The notes under the pieces: model-generated
The model's database searches: none
Told to the model about the DNA's origin: nothing
The model's input: only the letters and a program-made list of their open reading frames with translations
In this document: positions 35,195 to 47,500 of the stretch, piece after piece
Numbering within the stretch: the stretch's first letter is position 1
Layout: each line of letters begins with the position of its first letter
Assembly (NCBI GenBank): GCA_021234535.1
Contig: CM037833.1
Span: 7,328,050 to 7,392,049, forward strand
Length of the DNA stretch: 64,000 bases
Source: Stichopus chloronotus
Lineage: Eukaryota > Echinodermata > Holothuroidea > Aspidochirotida > Stichopodidae
Direction of reading: 5' to 3'
Position numbers and translations under genes: made by a program

Positions 35195-36815
35195 GTATGT
35201 CTAAGCTTACTGTTTAGGATACCATGTGTACAAGGTTTTCAAAATTTGATCTAGTTGACTTAATAGGTCATATTATGCTTGAGCTCTAGATACCATAAGG
35301 CCCACAACTAAATCTAAAGAGAACAAAAAAATTAGATCAGCGCTAGTTTCCCTTCTTGAAATATCATGTCTACATGTAGCCCAGGACGCACCTAGGATTT
35401 TTGGAAAGCCGGGGGCTTCCATGATTGCGGACTCTTGTAGCCGAGGACTCTTGTAGTCAGGGTCTGAGGCCAGCTGAATAGGCTTAATATTTCAACCTTG
35501 ATTCATTCAGTTTGGAGGGGAGTTTAGTTACGTTGAATTCTAGAAAAGTTGGTACAATATTTTACTGTACAAGATCACCCTTTCCTATATTTATCTCTCA
35601 TTTGAGCGGTTGATCCTCAGTGGCCTGTAATGAACTTAAAAGGCTGACTTTAATAATGTCACTGTACTATTTTGAAGAAAGAAAGTCCTGTATGTGATCT
35701 AGATTTGTGGATCTGGAAGGATCAAGTCCTGACTGAAGATGAAAATGATCTAGTTGACACACACTTTTGATAGCCCTTCATACTATTTTGAATGATTGAG
35801 CCGGTAATTTAGCAGAACCATACCTCTTTTTTCTTCAGACTTACATACAGTAGAATAGACCTAACACTATCCTTTTATGTTTGTATGAGCCTAGCCTAGT
35901 CTTGTATTTCTGTGAAGGCAGTTTGATCCTACGGAGAAGTCAGTATGAGATACCAGGTATGAGATATTCACTTAAAGGGGAAACTAGAGTTTATTTTCAC
36001 AATTTATTTCACTACAATTCCCCACCGGTATTGTACAATGATTTATAACTAACAAATATGATCAAGTCTATCCCAAAACATGTGGACAATTTTGAAAAAG
36101 ATTCAAATTCGCAAAAATCAGTGAAGAACTCCAAAAGTCTGTAACATCCATATTCATCAAATCAAATATAAATATTCAATACTATCGTCTTTTCAAGGTA
36201 TGAGGAGGTGTGGCTGAACAGTTTCATACGTAGCCTACCTGTGCTGTATGTATCATCAAATATCACTAAACTCTTGTTTACTTTATTGCCCAATGCACGA
36301 ACAGCATGGGAACCGTAAACATTCCGTTATGTTTATTCAATTACCGTCATCTCAGTCTTACGCTGTGATTGGTCATTGTATAGAGGAAGCTGTCTTGTCT
36401 TGTACATGAACATTTATTTTTTGTACCCGACAAATATTAAGAATATTAAGAGTTCTCATTCAACAGTAATTAACGCAATAATTACCATTTCTTCTACCTT
36501 CAAACACCTCCCCAATGTCTCTTTGTTTCGGTGAACAATTGGTTTAGGAAGAAAAATCAACTAAAGGTGAATTTCTCAGCCAAACCCTGATTTCCCGTTA
36601 AGTTTCCCTATTTGAGATATCATCTCCACAAGATTTTCACAATTTGACCAGTGTTAGCCCCAAATGGACCATTCACTTCCACCAAAAATGAGAGGGGCCT
36701 TGTACTGAATGTGGAATGCATTCTTACCACATATGATTATTTGACCAAGCTTTACTTCTTCAGTTACCATGTTTACAAGGTACTGTAGTTGTTACAGACA
36801 TATGTACACAAACAG
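35195..36815. repeat. Degenerate monomers of the 144-base family among unique DNA
   Basis: Scattered remnants carry the family signature of an ATATCATG(T)TTACAAGGTTTTCA-like box followed by TTTGAC and a CACCAAAAA box, for example near 35,225-35,340 and 36,610-36,790. They are too diverged to count as an active array. Confidence 0.5.
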
Positions 36816-36924
36816 CTAAATACTGTACACTCACACAACTGCACACAAAAAGAGAAAGGATGGTGGTCAACAACATTGCAAGGAATTTAATTGGTCACTT
36901 TAAGACATTAAACCAATCTGTCAT

Positions 36925-36998
36925 TATTCATTTATTCATTCATTATTCATTCATTCATTCATTCATTCATTCATTCATTCATTCATTCATTCATTCAT
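36925..36998. repeat. (ATTC)n tetranucleotide microsatellite
   Basis: An almost pure run of CATT/ATTC units of about 70 bases, with one interruption near the start. Confidence 0.95.
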
Positions 36999-37127
36999 TA
37001 TACTGTTGATGGCAGCTGGTACATACCATAGGAGTTACCAATCATGAAATAAAAATGGATAACATTGAATTTTCCTTAACACAAGCTTTTCATTCTGAAA
37101 ACATTTCAGGTGTGATAATTTTCTTAC

Positions 37128-37162
37128 CAAGATGATGCTATCATCAAAGGTGCTTACGGGAA
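37128..37162 (-). CDS. Short exon of the cassette gene (35 nt), second half of a pair
   Basis: An acceptor CATTTTACAG and a donor CATCTTG|GTAAGA bound 35 nt. Only one frame is open: with one carried base it reads VPVSTFDDSIIL. It resembles the exon at 50,069-50,106, which is preceded by CATTTTCCAG and followed by GTAAGG. Together with the 28-nt exon at 37,553 it forms a 63-nt in-frame pair. Confidence 0.5.
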
Positions 37163-37552
37163 CTGTAAAATGAACAAATAATGGGACAAGATAAATACAA
37201 TTAGTCAGAAATCCAAGACTATGACAAGCAAGCACTCATACCAATTACAAAATATCAATCTGCATTAAGAATTACAAAGAAATGTTCACATTTGTTTCAT
37301 TGCAACCTTTCATGACCCTGACGCAGATGGAGGATACCACTTCAAGTCAATGTACTTCTTTGTTCACAATTTTCTGAGAATACTTTGATACTTACATGGG
37401 CAAATTATGCATCAAGGTTTAAACTGCAACTAATGCTTCACAAAATACAAAGATTTGTAAATATTTAATGATCACTCACTACTGTACATGAGACCAAAGT
37501 CATCTAAAAATTTAAGTGGATAGGTATACAACATAGGTGAAGTTATTCTCAC

Positions 37553-37580
37553 CTCTTTCTGCATTTTGAGAAAGTCGTTC
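37553..37580 (-). CDS. Short exon of the cassette gene (28 nt), first half of a pair
   Basis: An acceptor ACTTATTAACAG and a donor GAAAGAG|GTGAGA bound 28 nt reading ERLSQNAER. It matches the 28-nt exon at 51,053-51,080 in length, phase, donor and adjoining intron (GTGAGAATAACTTC versus GTGAGAATTACTTC). This shows that the exon and its flanks were duplicated. Confidence 0.5.
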
Positions 37581-38754
37581 CTGTTAATAAGTGAAAGATG
37601 ATGAAACCAACAGTTTTATATTAGGCTTAGTTAGTTGGTACCACAATAAAGTAATTTGAGGTTTTGACAATTTCCTTATTAGTATTTTTGTACAAATTTC
37701 ACACATTGCAGAAGGTTAATGTGAGTAACATATGCTCGACGTTTGCAATACTGTAGTACAAAAATGTATCATGTTACCAATTGAGATGCACCAACTGCTA
37801 TATATACAATGTCATATGCTGGAGGTATAAGATGATGACTGAAAGGCATCATATACTCAACATGGACACCTGGAGATATGGGCCAAGCTTCCTATTTATA
37901 AGACTCCATGTGTACGTGGTTCTCACTCTTGTCGACTCAAAAGATCTCCACCAGATATTACACTTTAGCACTCAATATGTGGCACCACTACATCTAGACA
38001 TAAAATATCAGATCAGTGCTACCTTCCGTTCATGAGATAGATCATATCTGTAGGCAAAAATGTGCCCATGATTTTTAAAATGCCAGCTAGACACTTTCAT
38101 GATTGCTGACTAACTCATACTTGTATTGTCTGAGGGGTTAGGCCAGTTGAATGTATTTCCAGCTTGACAGATTCAGTTTGGGATGGATTTCAATTACTGG
38201 AAGTCTAGGAAAATTGGAAAGATATTTTACCTAGGAGAAAAACATGAACTCATCTAAATGTACCAGATAACCCTTTCATGTATTCAACTCTCATTTGAGA
38301 AATTGATCCTTAATGGCCTGTGATGAACCTAATTAACATTGACGTTATGATGTGTTTTTTTGAGATAATACCTATCTGCAATATGTGGATGTGCAGAAAG
38401 AAAGCATAGATGTTCAGACTTAAGTTTCATGTATCAGCTATTAATTTGCTGTGCTGAATAAGGTTTGCCAGAAAGTATGGTAAACCAGAATGCAAAAATG
38501 CATTGTAGTTTCGATGTACTCATAACAGTTTTTTTATTCAGCTTGTCTCTCAAATATAACTCTAACGCTAAGAATCAAGGGTTTATGTTCGGTGTAAAGA
38601 TTTGAGGTCATCACCTGAGGTGAAACACTGGGAAAACACTGGAAAAACACTGGAAACCTTGTGCCTGTCATATTCCAAGTAGAGAAGGTTTCATACCATG
38701 TGTTAAAATGCCTTACATTTAGCACAAGAGTATCCATCACTCCCATCTGGAGAT

Positions 38755-39250
38755 ATAATGTGCACAAGGTTTTAACCATTTGACCTCTGGTGACCCCAGA
38801 TGACCTTTGACCTCTGCAAAAAACTGTAGGGTTTTTCCTCTCAATATGCGAAACCTACACACCACCCATTAACAGCATCCAACATTGCTATAGATGCTGT
38901 GCACACAAGATTTTCACTATTTGACCTTTGGTGACCCCAGATGACCTTTGACCTCTACCAAAAACAATAGGTTTCTTCCTCTCAATATGGCAAACCTACA
39001 AACCACCTATTAACAGCATCCAACATTGCCATCTGGAGATGTTGTGCACACAAGGTTTTCACTATTTGACCTCTGGTGACCCCAGATGACCTTTGACCTC
39101 CACCAAAAACAATAGGGTTCTTCCTCTCAATATGGCAAACCTACATACCAAGTATCAACAGCATCCAACATTCCTAACTGGAGATACCGTGCACACAAGC
39201 TTAGTGTCACAAACACACACACATGCATGCACACATACACATGCCATCAC
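38755..39250. repeat. Three-monomer variant array of the 144-base family
   Basis: Three units spaced 143 bases apart carry TGACCTCTGGTGACCC and TGACCTTTGACCT boxes, with their own diagnostic segment (CAACATTGCC, GTGCACACAAGGTTTTCA). A CA-rich microsatellite follows, as in the complete element, but the inverted ends are missing. Confidence 0.75.
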
Positions 39251-39469
39251 GATCGCCTAAGTTTCTCTTTCATCGAAACTACTAAAGAATAAGTAAAGAA
39301 TAAAGTAAGTATGTCAAGTGTACAAGCAGAATGCACAAATGCATTGTGGTTTCAATCACTTCATTATGAGGATTTTGATAAATCTGATATGTGATGACTG
39401 ATATGTATCATGGCTCAACATGCACAACTGTATGTTACAGCTATGCAATACCTACCCATTACATATATG

Positions 39470-40330
39470 AGATCGGTCCAGGCTTCCCTCGAGATATCAT
39501 GTTTACAGGGTTTCCAAAATTAGACTCCTCTTGACACCAAATGATCTCCACTAATATCATTTTGATTCTTCTAGTCAATGTGATGTATCTTTACATTACA
39601 TATGAGATCTGTCCAAGTTTCCTTCTCAAGGTATCTTTTTTACAAGGTTAAGGGGGAGGGAGATTTGTCCCCCTTCCCAAAAGAAGGTGGGTAAACTACT
39701 AAATATAAGATCAGTACAAGCTTCCTTTCTTGAGATATCACGTTTACAAGATAGGCATCACAAACATACAAACACACATACATACAGTGCACTTGCAGGA
39801 TTACAAAGGTTGTGATTTCATTGCCCAGGGCAGTCAGAACATTGTCAATTTGAAAGAAACCGAATATTATCTAGCTGACACACATTTCATCAAGCAACTA
39901 CAATGTGCAGAATACTCTTACTAAAATCTACCCTAGTCTCATGTTTCTGTGGAAGCAGCTTGATTCTATGGCCATGTCTATTAGATATTGTATGATATAA
40001 GGTTTATCCAAGCTTCCATACTTGAGATACTGCATTTACAAGATTTCACAGTTTGACTCCTGTTAACCCCAAATGACCTTCATCCTCCAACAACAGGGAT
40101 CTTGAACTCAACGTAGTTACATTTACATACTAAATGTGAGATCCATCCAAGCTTTCTTACTTGAAAAATATTTTACACGTTTTCATAATTTGATGACCTT
40201 TCACTTCCACCAAAAACAACAGAGTTCTTGCAATTTGGAACACCTACATATAATAAAGACAAGTTCTCTAAGCTTCTCTACATGATTTATTGCGTTAACA
40301 AGGTAGGCGTCACAGAGATACATTAAACAA
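39470..40330. repeat. Degenerate monomers of the 144-base family
   Basis: At least four decayed units with GAGATAT(C/A), GTTTACAAG and CACCAAAAACAA boxes. Two of them end in a GGCRTCACA box followed by short CA-like or ACAAAC repeats (about 39,750-39,790 and 40,305-40,340), the same end point seen in the better-preserved arrays. Confidence 0.5.
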
Positions 40331-40813
40331 ACATGAAAACGCAGCCACATTCGCACAGAGAGAGAAAGAAAAGATTGCAGTCAGCAAAGAATAGAGGGAG
40401 TTACATCTCCTGCAACAAACTGTAACTGGCCAATAAGTGCATGTATCACAGTTTCATACTGCACATAGCGTATTACAGTGCACTTAGGTCTGAATTTTTA
40501 CATTGATAGTGGGTCTAATCTTGAGGTCACTGTATTGCAGCACACATTAAGTGCCAAGTGGGATTGTTCATTTTTAAGTTAGTGATGGGGAGGGGGGCAC
40601 ATTCCTACACAGAGCTTTCATAATTGAATGACTATGTGAGACGGCCCCTTTAATCCAGAATACTGCCATTTCAATTTTAATTATCCCAGGTACTGATCAA
40701 GGCTATTGCTGCAATCGACGGGGAAATTCAATACCACCCATGACATTCCTTGTCTTTGTTTATGTGACAAACACAAGCAATTTTCAAATATTGCACCTCA
40801 CAAAACGACTTAC

Positions 40814-40933
40814 TTTGATGAATTTTGGACTCAATTGGAACACTAACTCGGGTACAAATGATAGATGACACCATGGGCATCCATCCATGGTCAGGGTTGT
40901 GTGGGACAGAATTTGTTTTGAAACTTGTTGGAA
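40814..40933 (-). CDS. Candidate 120-nt exon of the right-hand minus-strand gene
   Basis: An acceptor AGATCCTTTCAAG and a donor CATCAAA|GTAAGT bound 39 codons plus split ones. The peptide includes SVPHNPDHGWMPMVSS and ICTRVSVPIESKIHQ. Phase 1 at both ends makes it a symmetric exon. It can be joined to the 38-nt exon at 50,069 if the 70-nt exon at 50,458 is used. The product is unidentified. Confidence 0.45.
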
Positions 40934-41026
40934 CTTGAAAGGATCTTACAGGTCGCAAATAGCCAGGGATATTCAACAAGGATGGATGGGGAGGGGGACT
41001 GTAAAAGAATGACTAACTGAACGAAC

Positions 41027-41290
41027 ATGCAGACCAACAGGGGTGCAAGAGATATGACAGTCTTTTCCAAGTGTGACAATGTTTTTTTTTCCTGGAAATC
41101 GACACTTTTTAACATCAAGATACAGTTCGAAAACAGAACTGGTATACATACTATGAAGTTGAAACTCGACATTGGAGCTGAAGGAAACACCATTCCTAGT
41201 TCAAAACATACCAGCAAATGTACCCGGAAAACAGTTTCGCTGATGGGAAACCAAAACTTGGTACTCTGGGACACTGCTCTCATACTCTAA
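41027..41290 (+). pseudogene. Ty3/Gypsy retrotransposon remnant: protease
   Basis: A plus-strand frame ends in the retropepsin-like segment KLKLDIGAEGNTIP. This matches the Ty3/Gypsy aspartic protease signature (usually LDTGAE..viP), with the catalytic Asp retained but Thr changed to Ile. It is the 5'-most recognised piece of a decayed element whose RT, RNase H and integrase pieces follow at 41.9-42.5 and 47.1-47.9 kb. No gag or LTR was recognised. Confidence 0.7.
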
Positions 41291-41904
41291 CAAGCAACTA
41301 ACAATACCAAAATCAACTGCTTTGATGCAATAAAAATATGTTGTCATTTTAACAATAAGTGAATCAATATAACATTCTTTGTGGTCGACGTGATTGGTCC
41401 ATCAATGCTTGGTTTAGATCCATGTGCGACATTCCACCTTATCTCATTTCACTGATCGACAGCAGCCAACGCAAGCATCAACAACATCTAAGTCTTGCAA
41501 TGAGCATACCTTATTCCTATCAAGGAGTTCATACAACACACAAACTTGTCTTAGATCATAGCATCCCAAGTCACATCAACCAGAGTTGTTTTCAAGGCAG
41601 GCTGAGGCCTGCCCCAAACAGAGGGTTGTAATTCTACATACATGGAGGACTTGAGGCTCCAAAGCCGCTCAAATCCGGAGAAGTCGAAGCTGAGGCCGGT
41701 CTCTAACAAGCATAAACTTGACAAAACGAAGGAAAACCACTTGGCAAATAAATAAGCCAACTGAATGGGTGAGTACGCATACCTGTGTCATTTAAAAAGT
41801 TGGCAGCCTACATGTTTGTCTGGATTCCAAACTTCTTTCAAAGTTCTCATCCATACGACACCCACACTTCAAGGACTGACTAAATCACAAGTTCTTGAAA
41901 GCAA

Positions 41905-42455
41905 ATTATTTTTCAAAGCTTGATGACCAAGTCAGGATATCAGTCTGTCAAATTCGATTTAAGCAGCCAAAAGGTTACCACATTCCAAACACCTTTTAGA
42001 TGCTACTGCTTTCAAAGGATCCCTCCCCCTTTGGACTGTCAGTGAGGGAAGAGAAATTTCAATTTGAGATGGATAGAATCTGAAATAAATGTGATGGTGA
42101 ATGTGGCATTACTGGTGATGTAGCAATCTTTGGATCAACAGAGGAACATGACCAGAATGTCATCAAATTCATGGAACAAGCAAAGAAACATGGCCTTGTT
42201 CTGAACTCCTCAAAATGTGTCACCAAGACTGACAATATCTCTTCCTTTGACAAGGTATACACGGCACAAGGGATCAAACCTGATAAATGAAAAGTCAAAG
42301 ATACCCAATCGACGCCTTCTCCTGGGAACAAGACCGAGCTTCAGCAGTGCCTTGGTCTTGTGACATACCTCTCCAGCTTTATCAAAGATTTTGATCAGCG
42401 CCAAGTCATTGACTCTCTGAGATTTGTTAAACCAGAAAGTCAAATGACTTAATGT
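41905..42455 (+). pseudogene. Ty3/Gypsy retrotransposon remnant: reverse transcriptase
   Basis: Across broken frames the plus strand shows KVTTFQTPFRCYCFQR, the PFG block, FQFEMD, GITGDVAIFGSTEEHD, LVLNSSKC and LQQCLGLVTYLSSFI, in the order of a Gypsy RT palm and thumb. The catalytic Asp-Asp position reads Gly-Asp, and in-frame stops occur, so it is inactive. Coding similarity ends near 42,455, shortly before an inserted repeat element. Confidence 0.8.
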
Positions 42456-42559
42456 TTACTTGCCGATATCTACTTTTTTCATACACACACAGTCACTTAC
42501 CAACAAAAGCAACTCAGTGGAGAAGGGAAGGGACCATGTCAAAATGAAAAACACCAGAA

Positions 42560-43548
42560 AGCCAAAAGGCTTTGTGAATCCTTGCAACATGGTTATATTA
42601 TAACAACCATGAATTATCCACATGACAAGTTTGAGAGCAGTTTGACCTCTCATGACCTCAAATGACCTTTGATCTCCACCCAAAAACAATAAGAATCATC
42701 TACTCACTATGACCAACCAACACACCACGTATGACATCAGTCACAGTTACCCTTTCTAGAGATAATGTGTTTACAAGGTTTTTACATTTTGACCTTTGGT
42801 GACCTCAAATAACCTTTGACCTCCACCAAAAACAATAGGGATCATCTACACAATACGACCAACCCACACATTAAGTATGCAACAGTCACATTTATGCTTC
42901 TGGAGATATTGTGTTTACAAGGTTTTCACAGTTTGATCTTTGGTGACCTCAAATGACCTTTGACCTCCACCACAAAAATAGGGATCATCCACTTAATATG
43001 ACCAACCCACACATCAAGTATGACATCAGTCACAGTTACCCTTCTAGAGATATTGTATTGACAAGGTTTTTACAGTTTGACCTTTGGTGACCTCAAATGA
43101 CCTTTGACCTCGACCAAAAACAATAGGGATCATCTACTTAATATGAACAACCCACACACCAAGTATGGCATCAGCCACAGTTACCCTTCTGGAGATATTG
43201 TGTTTACAAGGGTTTTTACCATTTGACCTCTGGTGACCTCAAATGACCTTTGACCTCCACCACAAACAATAGGGATCACCTGCTTAATAAGACCAACCAA
43301 CACACCTTGTATGACCATCAGTCAGTTACCATTCTTGAGATATTGTGTTTACAAGGTTTTCACATTTTGACCTCTGGTGACCTCAAATGACCTTTGACCT
43401 CCACCAAAAACAATAGGGATCATCTACTCACTGTGACCAACCCACACACCAAGTATGAGATCATTCATGGTTACCCTTCTTTAGATATCGTGTTTACAAG
43501 CAGCGTCACACACACACACACGCATACCCACACGCATACAGTAGGCTA
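42560..43548. mobile_element. 144-base-array element, left part (split by a TIR transposon)
   Basis: The left end hairpin AAAGCCAAAAGGCTTT and TGAATCCTTGC (42,575-42,585) match the complete copy at 23.3 kb. Six monomers at 144-147-base spacing follow, then GTTTACAAGCAGCGTCACAC and a CA repeat. It is interrupted at 43,547-43,548 (TA); its right end resumes at 47,047. The monomers here are the best-conserved in the window. Confidence 0.8.
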
Positions 43549-46500
43549 CAGCTCAGAATAAAACGGACGTTAGTAGCGTGAAGCGTTAGAAAATTCCGTT
43601 TGCTAACGATAGCTTCGTTACCATTGAACCTATGGTAACGCAATTATCGATACTTTCGTTACCAACAGGTATCGTTAGCAGCGTTAGGCCTCTCCGCACC
43701 TGCAATCTACACTTCAAGTAACAATTCCATCGTTACTTGCGTTAGCAGAAAAAATGGTCAACAACTGCATCGGCTTTTTGACATATACAGAAAACAGTAC
43801 ATAGAAACTTTGTTAACCTTACTTGCGATAGCAGCGTTATTGTGCGGCATACTGCATGTAGTATAGAGCCAGCATTATGCAGCAGCTGCAGCAAGCCTGC
43901 TACATCACTCGCTCAGTTCACTGCATGGGAATTGTGCAGATTTTCCGTACAGTATAGTAGTAGAAGTAGTAAGGTTTTTGTACTGTATTTTCTACAGACT
44001 CAGTTTAATTTCAGGCAGTGTGGAAAGCCCATCGTAAAACTCGGAGATGGTTTGGTGATCGCGGCAGTAACATTATTTAGAGTAGGTTAAAGTTAGCACA
44101 CACTCACTCAGAGTAATATCGACAATACGATGCCTAGGCCCGGCCTAGCCTGCACTCACTGACTCAGTGAAAAAACTGCTTGGTCTGCACTAACCATTAG
44201 CCCAAATTTAGTGTGCGCGGGCTATGGCGTCACTGCGAAGACTCAAGCCTAGCCTAGGTTCTGTCTGTGTAGCCTAGGTGCTTAAGGTTTTGCTAGTGTT
44301 ACGAAGTATTTTACTCAGGTAGAGTTTTTGCGTACTGTTTACCTAAAATCGAACCAAGAAATGTGCAAAGCCACGCCCAGCAAGTTTCTTTGTGCCGTGA
44401 TCAAGTTAGGCCATAGGCTTGGCCTAGGCAGTTTTAACGATAATTAGTGCCTATGGCTGTAAGTCTAGCCGGCTATGTATGCACCAAATAACATGAACGT
44501 TCGTGATCATTACATTTGAAAATGCCCATGAGTTAGGCCAGCTTCGTAGTTTAACCCAGCCACTGTATAAAAGTAGCTTAGGCTATAGACACAATAATAG
44601 TTAAAACTGAACAACTGTAGCAGCTATTTATGGCCTTGTGCATGATGTGTGCTATGGTGAAATGTTGTATATATAGTCTACTACTCCTGGAAGGTGTAAA
44701 GCTTTCACTTGGAAGGAAACAAGGGACATTCCAGTTTGCAATTCATTTTCATGGGCCTACTTGTTATCTCTAACATCTCATTCTAATCCATTGTGTTGCT
44801 TTGTTCAAATTCACTGTTCGTGCAATGAGCCATGGCAAACCCATCCTGATGAGCCAATAATGGCTGCTATGTTTATTCTAACATGGCAGGTGAGGTCATG
44901 AGCTGCTGCTGCACCATAACTACTAAATAATGCCGAAACTTGAAGGATCAGATGGTTGGTAACAGGCTCCAAAATTATCCTTTACATTGCATTTTCGTTT
45001 AAATATGACTGCTATTCAGCCATCAACCCAGGTCGATCAATTGTCAAAGTCATCAAACTAATTTTGATCCTTCTAGTCGATGGGGTTATATTTCAAACAC
45101 ATATCTTGTGTGTTGTTCAGCCTTTTAGTATCTTTCAGAGTGATATGGAGCAGTGTTAGCAGCAAGAATTTGTGTGTGGGGAAGATGCCCCTTTCCATAA
45201 TTTTTTTTTTAATTTGCGGTATGAAGGGAATTTTATAATATTTAATTGTTTCATTAAAAAAATAGAGGGATTCCCCCTTGCATATTATTTTGGGGGATTT
45301 TGAGAGCAGCGGCAGAAGTCACGCCATTCCTGTACCTTAATGCAAACACTGGTATGGAGTAGAACAATACTATCTTTATCTTACTCCTTACTCTCTAAAA
45401 ACTTACTGATTCCTTGATGTGGACGGAGACATATGGTAAAATGGTTCTTCGATAATTCAAAGAAGACAAAACCAAAACATTGTTAAGGGAAGTAACGCAA
45501 GGTGGGTTATACCAGCTTTATCTACATTGATGATTAAATAGAGGAAGAAACACAATCAATAAAACAACTAAATATAATGATGACAGTTATGTGATTTTCT
45601 ACAATATATAAATAAAAAAGATTTTAACTACCACCTCACCAATTCTCATTTTCCCCTAGAATTTTCAAAGTTTTAATCACTAAATGGCACGATAGAGCCT
45701 GACAGAGAATTTCAATGGCATGACAAGTTTAATTATTAAAACATTCCTTGATAAACAGAGACACTGAAAAATTCAGCAAGGACAAAGCAGCGTTCTCCGC
45801 AGGTCGAAATTTTGTCCGGGTACTTGTTTCTAGTCTACTAGCTGGTAGACTAATCGACGACCTGGTGGAGGTACCTGGTACCCCTCCCCTTTGGAAAATT
45901 TTTGATCATGCCAGGGGGAGGGGCTGGATGCAAATTGGTGCAATATTTGGTGCTGCAGCTGGATTGACTATATTACCAAATATTCCTACTTTTAAAGGGT
46001 ATATTTTTCTTGTTTATTTCTGTGACTCTTCTTCTCACCTTTACCTTCCCCAACTCTTGTACACCTCCCTTTTCATCAGTTCATAAAATGCTCCTTGTAT
46101 TTACCAGATTGTCTTAATTTTAACATGAACTACAGTAGTAACAGAACACTAGTACAGTATTTGACCTCAGAGCCCGTGAAAACAAAGAGGCTCACATGAT
46201 ATATTTTCATGTCACTCTCATGTAGACCTGCAAAGAATCTTATTCAAAGGAAGACAAAACACACAGGCCATCAACTTCAACTTTATTTAAAAAATCTGTA
46301 GTATAAAATATTTTCATCCAAACATCGTTGCTTCGCTGCCGTACCAACGTTCAACGACACTTGCGTGATCATAACACAAACTCAAAGGGGAAGTACATTG
46401 ACTTAAGTGTGTGTGAGAATTTCTACACACAAAAGTTGCATTGAGCGTGTCGTGAGTTCTGATTGGCTGGTTAACGTCGATCCAATCACGAAATTTTTAA

Positions 46501-47048
46501 CATCTACTTCTGTTAACTAAGCCCATGCCTAGTACGCAAAATTACCTTGGTATAAATCTTCCCCATGACAGGGTTTGATTAGAATTGTATTAGGTTTTAC
46601 ACTATGCACTAATTCAGTGACAACGGGCAGCTGTGGAATGACGTTTACTGACCGCTGGCCGATTGAAAAAGAAAGATTTCCACCGTCCCGTTACACTAGT
46701 TTTGGACACGTGCGTGCAAAATGATGGACGTAAACCATCATATCGTAGAATGCAAGCTCTCTGCATGAAGATACTAAAGACACTATCAAGTGTACAAACC
46801 AAAGCTTACGTCTACGTTACAAAATTTAAGTCGGTTTAACGCAGTTAACGCTACCAGCGTTAGGAAGAGCAGAAGTTTACTGCAATTAATGATCCTAGCG
46901 TTACTAGCTGTAGAGCAACCCTCTAACGATAGTAACGAAACTATCGTGATCGTTACTAACGTTAGACTCGTTTCAGAAGGAATTTTATTTTCTAACGCAA
47001 AATTTCTAACGCTTAACGCTACTAACGTCCGTTTTATTCTGAGCTGTA
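43547..47048. mobile_element. 3.5-kb TIR DNA transposon inserted at TA (Tc1/mariner-like target), non-autonomous
   Basis: Perfect inverted ends of about 30 bases (CAGCTCAGAATAAAACGGAC... at 43,549; ...GTCCGTTTTATTCTGAGCTG ending at 47,046) are flanked by TA. Beyond the TIRs both ends carry clusters of CGTTA / TAACG motifs for 150-250 bases, typical of transposase-binding subterminal repeats. No transposase frame was found in the interior. The superfamily call rests only on the TA duplication and is tentative. The insertion lies in the CA-rich end of a tandem-array element. Confidence 0.8.
45772..46008 (+). CDS. Exon-like open frame inside the TIR transposon
   Basis: After an acceptor-like TTGATAAACAG comes an open frame (KFSKDKAAFSAGRNFVRVLV, then LLAGRLIDDLVEVPG and the Gly/Ala-rich GWMQIGAIFGAAAGLTILPN), with a possible donor AAAGG|GTATAT. 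The composition is protein-like, with a membrane-prone segment at the end, and unlike the AT-rich surroundings. It is not recognisable as transposase. It may be a host exon captured by the transposon, or a chance frame. Confidence 0.35.
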
Positions 47049-47103
47049 CTGTACACATGACATCATCATCGCATAGATTCCTTCGGCCTTCGGCAAGGAA
47101 TCA
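47049..47103. mobile_element. 144-base-array element, right end
   Basis: The right end carries GATTCCTT...CAAGGAATC as a hairpin, with the inverted terminal GCAAGGAATCA at 47,093-47,103, matching 25,210-25,220. It completes the element that starts at 42,560. Gypsy coding sequence resumes immediately after it. Confidence 0.8.
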
Positions 47104-47500
47104 AAAAGGATGCCAAATTCTTGTGGAAAGCACACCACCGGGAAACTTTCCAAAAAGTGAGCTGAAAATCTCAAACCTGTCACTTCTTGCATTTTACGAT
47201 CCTCACAAGGCAGCATCTTTGCATTGTGATGCTAAAATGAATGGTGCTGGACCCAATCTCCTACAACATGACTCAGACGAAAAACTCCAACCTACGGCAT
47301 TTACAAGCAAAAGCCTGACAGCAACTCAACAAGACTGCGTACATCGAGAGAGTTGCTTTTCATCTTCTATGGGTTGTCAATTATTCCACACATATTTGTA
47401 TGGTGGCAACTTCCATGTAATAACAGACCACAAACCACTGCAGATGATCACACAAAAACACATCTGCACCACCTCGACTGCAAGGAATGCTTGTTAACTT
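47104..47500 (+). pseudogene. Ty3/Gypsy retrotransposon remnant: RNase H
   Basis: The connection domain resumes as DAKFLWKAHHRETFQKV, then (after a frame break) LLAFYDPHKAASLHCDA, LQPTAFTSKSLTATQQD, LFHTYLYGGNFHVITDHKPL and QMI. These are the RNase H blocks of Gypsy polyproteins in the right order. The Asp of HCDA and the TDHKPL motif are kept, but the frame is broken. Confidence 0.8.

Noticed and set aside
40891..41283. 130-codon minus-strand open frame
   Set aside because: It is the antisense of the Gypsy protease region; the plus-strand protease motif explains the open frame.
46790..47500. 235-codon plus frame treated as one gene
   Set aside because: It is a chance fusion of the right end of the TIR transposon, the right end of the array element and the Gypsy RNase H remnant.
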